NCBI GenBank assembly: GCA_026417845.1
Contig: JAOACM010000056.1
Span: forward strand, 1-9,945
Source of the DNA: Planctomycetota bacterium
GTDB lineage: Bacteria > Planctomycetota > SZUA-567 > H5-PLA8 > CALKMO01
Length of the DNA stretch: 9,945 nucleotides
Reading direction: 5' to 3'
In this document: piece after piece, positions 8,301 to 9,945 of the stretch
Layout: the number at the start of each line of letters is the position of its first letter
Position numbering within the stretch: the stretch's first letter is position 1
Position numbers and translations under genes: made by a program
The notes under the pieces: model-generated
The model's database searches: none
What the model was told of the DNA's origin: nothing
Seen by the model: only the letters and a program-made list of their open reading frames with translations

Positions 8301-8555
8301 CCCGACCTTTTCGAGGAGTTCAAATCCCGCGATCCGGTTGACGCCCCGCACGGCCCTTTCGACCGCCCGCGCCTGTTCCGCCGTCAGGTACCGTTTCTTG
8401 ACCAGGATTTCCGGGAGCGATTCCGGAAGCCCCAGTTCCATGAGCTTCCGCTGCGCCTCCCGGCATTCCTCTATCTGTGCCCGGGTGCAGTAGCCCCGCT
8501 CCACCGCGTACTCGGCGAACTTCGCGGGATCCAGGTTGTCCGCCTGCGAGGTCAT
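5367..8555 (-). CDS. Receptor-like Hanks-type Ser/Thr protein kinase, single membrane helix
   Basis: This is a 1062-residue transmembrane kinase. Residues 10-70 form two degenerate MshEN/GspE_N-like helical repeats (FAEYAVERGYCTRAQIEE; LPEILVKKRYLTAEQ). The kinase domain spans about 76-345. Visible features are the glycine loop GQGGMGAV (85-92), VAIK with Lys107, alpha-C Glu126, HRDIKPDN (199-206, catalytic Asp201), metal-binding Asp219 in DLG instead of DFG (common in bacterial kinases), and GTPDYISPE (242-250). All key catalytic residues are present, so it should be active. Residues 346-555 are a basic, Arg/Gly/Glu/Pro-rich linker. A membrane helix covers 557-578. The outer part begins with a TPR-like motif (630-657), followed by a beta-rich region (675-875) resembling laminin-G/DUF1080-type sandwiches and a second beta-rich region (905-1062). 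The last two assignments are tentative. The ATG at 8555 is chosen because GGAG lies 9 nt upstream and conservation begins there; an upstream ATG at 8738 adds 61 low-complexity residues. Ligand and targets are unknown. Confidence 0.93.
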   Translation of the reverse strand: MTSQADNLDPAKFAEYAVERGYCTRAQIEECREAQRKLMELGLPESLPEILVKKRYLTAEQARAVERAVRGVNRIAGFELLEKVGQGGMGAVFRARQINMDRIVAIKILSPALARDRNYTERFIREARASAKLNHLNIIQGIDVGEDAGYYYFAMEFVDGPTCKEVLARIERYDVKEALEIGAQVASALDHAARHGMVHRDIKPDNIMIAPGGVAKLCDLGLAKNLEASLDAGLTQMGQAVGTPDYISPEQAQGRLDVDIRTDIYSLGATLYHMILGHPLFDGPTSAVIMAKHVTESARDPREERDLPEGTAELLARMTAKRPEDRHQTPTEVREDIEDILSGELPRHARSFRRESSVALTWRGPKGYRLDRRGAGTRPPSIRVSPKTGGPMQAVGGGVRRSKMGEASRLGAEGREETIHRGAQEGQERDKPGGGRRSGRRLAEEERGEPAARTRSTSIKRITGKLRAWIGQQTGIGGEDGERPPCADGTAESRPPAGEAAEAGARPDGGMPPGEVVGAGGDDGAAPARRRPVAGAGHPPPIRAGRTAQPPPVLSRMWLPVAAVLLLVAGMYAAYTAGSSSSAGPGGRRQDGGADTGAASVTPAPWDRPPEPGKVTAGGPAGGEGAAASLLARIEAEAAAKNYGAARELLAEYRRRYEGGPHARDNALRLQSLVFTLDGAAFDMAPMFLGKARPGPEDRVQLLYDMRDSGRFMPRECRAISGSRARAAGGAVAVSPGSGEGPCGIMFRVPPGRTASWGASFSPETGCAAAGLALFASAAGGPAAALVEALLTSDGRLVLRAGKEEKSARGEALVPGRLASASCECAADGTVIFRCGASSVSMKFPGAIPRGAVPGVIAYKGGFRVESAELDVFPDPAWRKWALAEQARVSKIEEAVRKGPAEAGREPVEVTVISEGPAYLLVNGRPVPIPAPQRPLEPVVIEEQLAAGDVLGLVSMAQGGGRDAGAAYLRVRRCSDGSCLATDDRWAVRSRSRSPMIYPHETDRAITSEWAPARTDTVSPSVKGRQAPDAAGSFVWGEGEAIVLKRTIDWSEFVRREPKTAK

Positions 8556-9001
8556 CCGGGTCTGCTCCAGAAACGCACCGTGCAGCTCTCGGCCAGCCCG
8601 TCCTCTGTGGCTCGCTCCCGCGTCACCGCGCCGGCCGGCCTGCCCGACGCTCTCCTTTTCCCGCCCGCCCGCAGGGGGGCCAGATCCGGCAGGGAAGGCA
8701 GGGCCGGCGGAGACCCGCGCTATCCGTCCCCGCCCCATCCATGGCGGCGGAACGCAGGCTGCACGACCGCCCCCCCTCCAAAACTACCCTCTGACCAGGG
8801 ACGCCGCAAGGAGTTCGCCTGCCCGACCGGACCTGTTCGGGCGCGAAAGCCGGAAGGCGACGGCGGTCAGGGAGGCAGTCACGCATCGGGAGGCGTCCTG
8901 GCGCGCGGCGGCTTCCGCGCTGGAGGGACATTCCCCTGCCTTCTACGGTGCCGGGGCGGGCAGCGCGTTCCGGCTGCGGGCCATACCGGCGGCGCACGAT
9001 C
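8556..9001. other. Non-coding gap upstream of the kinase
   Basis: This 446-bp gap separates the truncated minus-strand gene from the kinase. The frames crossing it give Arg/Gly/Pro-rich sequence without recognisable motifs, including the 61-codon in-frame extension of the kinase up to 8738. A weak candidate promoter reads toward the kinase: TTGCGG (minus strand, 8809-8804), a 17-bp spacer and TAGTTT (8786-8781), each matching three of six consensus positions. A GCCCGA/TCGGGC inverted repeat lies at 8821-8826 and 8837-8842 and could sit near the 3' end of the upstream transcript, but it has no T-run. The gap length suggests that the kinase has its own promoter and is not tightly coupled to the gene upstream. 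Confidence 0.45.
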
Positions 9002-9945
9002 CTATTTGCTGGCGGGACTGAGGGAAAAGGTCCTGGACAGGGGCTTTTCAGCCCCCAGCGCATCGTACTCGAAGCCCCTCGCTGTGAGCGAATCCGGCGA
9101 GTCCCAAGAGAACGCCGAGTACCTGACGTTAGACCGTATGGAACCGGACTGGAGCAGGCGGATATTTCCGATCAGCAGGCGGCCGGAAAGGTCAGCCACA
9201 CAGACCTCGGCCAGCCCCCTGCCGGCGGCAAACACATCCCCCTCCGCTAGGAGTCCGATCGCCCGGCCGTCCGGGGAAAACGCCGGGGAGGCGAGGCGGG
9301 TGGCGGCGCGTAGGAGCGGCCTGGCGATCCCGTCCGGCCCGGTCGTCATCAGGGTCGAGACCTCCACGCGCTGGAGGAGGAGGAGGCGTCTTTCGGCCTC
9401 CTGTCCCTTCGCGTCCCTGCCCGTGGCCGGAACGAGCAGGAACCGCGGCATCAGACGCGCCCCGGCCTCGACCCACGCCTTCGCCCCGCCGGGACCGGCG
9501 ACATCGCCCCCGCGTTCCCGCCCGTCGCGCGGCTGCGCCTTGAGCTCCGCCAGGAACGCCGGATATTCGGCCGTCACTGGTGACTCCTTCATCGCGCCGG
9601 CGGCGGCCTTCAGGCCGGCCTCGGCCTTCAGGATGAGGTCGGCGCGGCCCTCGAGGTGAGCTGCCACGCACGCCAGAGCCGCGGCGTAGGGCGCCTTGGG
9701 ATGGTTGACCGCCCTGGCGGTCGTATCGAATCTGTCGCAGGCATCGGCGAACTGTCCGGCCTCGAACAGCGCGATCCCCTCGAAGAATTTGATGGCCGCG
9801 ATGGATATTTCATCCGCCGCCATAGGCAGGGCGCCGGCGTATATCTTCGCGGCGACCTCGGGCCTCCCGGCCACACGCTCGGCCAGCGCCCGGCGCATCA
9901 CCTCCAGGTTACGGTCGCCGGGCGCCTCGCGGGAGACATCTTCGA
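9002..9945 (-). CDS. TPR-like and PD40-propeller protein, 5'-truncated by the window edge
   Basis: This is the C-terminal 314 codons of a larger protein. The frame has no stop between the window edge and the GTG/ATG pair at 9901-9896. The edge residues EDVSREAPGDRNLEVMRRALAE flow straight into the helical region, so the true start lies outside the window. The first 130 visible residues are alpha-helical with TPR-like features, notably FFEGIALFEAGQFADACDRFDTTARA. The C-terminal part holds a TolB/WD40-like PD40 motif, LASPAFSPDGRAIGLLAEG, followed by EVCVADLSGRLLIGNI, suggesting the end of a beta-propeller. No catalytic motif is visible. The pairing of TPR-like helices with a propeller echoes the plus-strand gene at 766-4014. 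It may be another envelope or scaffold protein and could itself be the tail of a kinase, but the N terminus is needed to say. It ends with TAG, 446 bp before the kinase. Confidence 0.75.
   Translation of the reverse strand, partial: EDVSREAPGDRNLEVMRRALAERVAGRPEVAAKIYAGALPMAADEISIAAIKFFEGIALFEAGQFADACDRFDTTARAVNHPKAPYAAALACVAAHLEGRADLILKAEAGLKAAAGAMKESPVTAEYPAFLAELKAQPRDGRERGGDVAGPGGAKAWVEAGARLMPRFLLVPATGRDAKGQEAERRLLLLQRVEVSTLMTTGPDGIARPLLRAATRLASPAFSPDGRAIGLLAEGDVFAAGRGLAEVCVADLSGRLLIGNIRLLQSGSIRSNVRYSAFSWDSPDSLTARGFEYDALGAEKPLSRTFSLSPASK

Noticed and set aside
8316..8330. GTTCAAATCC, which resembles a tRNA T-arm.
   Set aside because: It lies inside the kinase N-terminal coding region, with no matching acceptor, D or anticodon arms around it.
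8556..8738. N-terminal extension of the kinase to an ATG at 8738.
   Set aside because: The extra 61 residues are Gly/Arg-rich and non-conserved in style, while the ATG at 8555 has its own GGAG and directly precedes the first recognisable domain.
5556..9659. A 1367-codon open frame on the plus strand opposite the kinase.
   Set aside because: It runs antisense to a kinase with all catalytic motifs and to the PD40 gene, and its translation is Arg/Pro/Gly-rich without motifs. Such frames arise in high-GC DNA from codon bias on the opposite strand.
1..9945. CRISPR arrays, transposases, integrases, toxin-antitoxin pairs or rRNA genes.
   Set aside because: I found no regularly spaced repeats, no mobile-element protein motifs and no RNA gene signatures on either strand.

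Overview
This is a GC-rich bacterial chromosomal window with three complete genes and one gene cut off by the right edge. The Hanks-type kinase has the wording typical of kinases from uncultured Planctomycetota and related metagenomic lineages (GQGGMGAVFRARQINMDRIVAIK, a GYYYFAMEFVDG hinge, HRDIKPDN, DLGLAK, GTPDYISPEQ). Together with the large membrane proteins combining TPR-like, PEGA and beta-propeller domains, this suggests a Planctomycetota-like organism. That placement is inferred from family resemblance, not from a marker gene.

Layout. Positions 1-765 hold no gene I can support. They are GC-rich DNA with short repeats and hairpins, ending in a candidate promoter at 668-696. Positions 766-4014 (+) encode a 1082-residue single-pass membrane protein: DUF4388 with two embedded MshEN-like repeats, a winged-helix-like segment, one membrane helix, TPR-like helices, a PEGA domain and a PQQ-type beta-propeller. 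After a 195-bp convergent gap come three minus-strand genes, read from right to left. They are a 5'-truncated TPR plus PD40-propeller protein (9945 to 9002), a 1062-residue receptor-like Ser/Thr kinase (8555 to 5367) and mtnA, methylthioribose-1-phosphate isomerase (5259 to 4210). The kinase and mtnA are 107 bp apart. The truncated gene and the kinase are 446 bp apart.

How the genes may work together. The plus-strand protein and the kinase share a plan: degenerate MshEN-like tandem repeats near the N terminus, a cytoplasmic output or regulatory portion, one membrane helix, a similar TPR-like motif soon after the membrane, and a beta-rich extracytoplasmic C terminus. They look like two members of one envelope-sensing family flanking a housekeeping methionine-salvage gene. 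I see no defence, mobile-element, CRISPR or biosynthetic system. The most interesting content is the unusual domain architecture of these two proteins.
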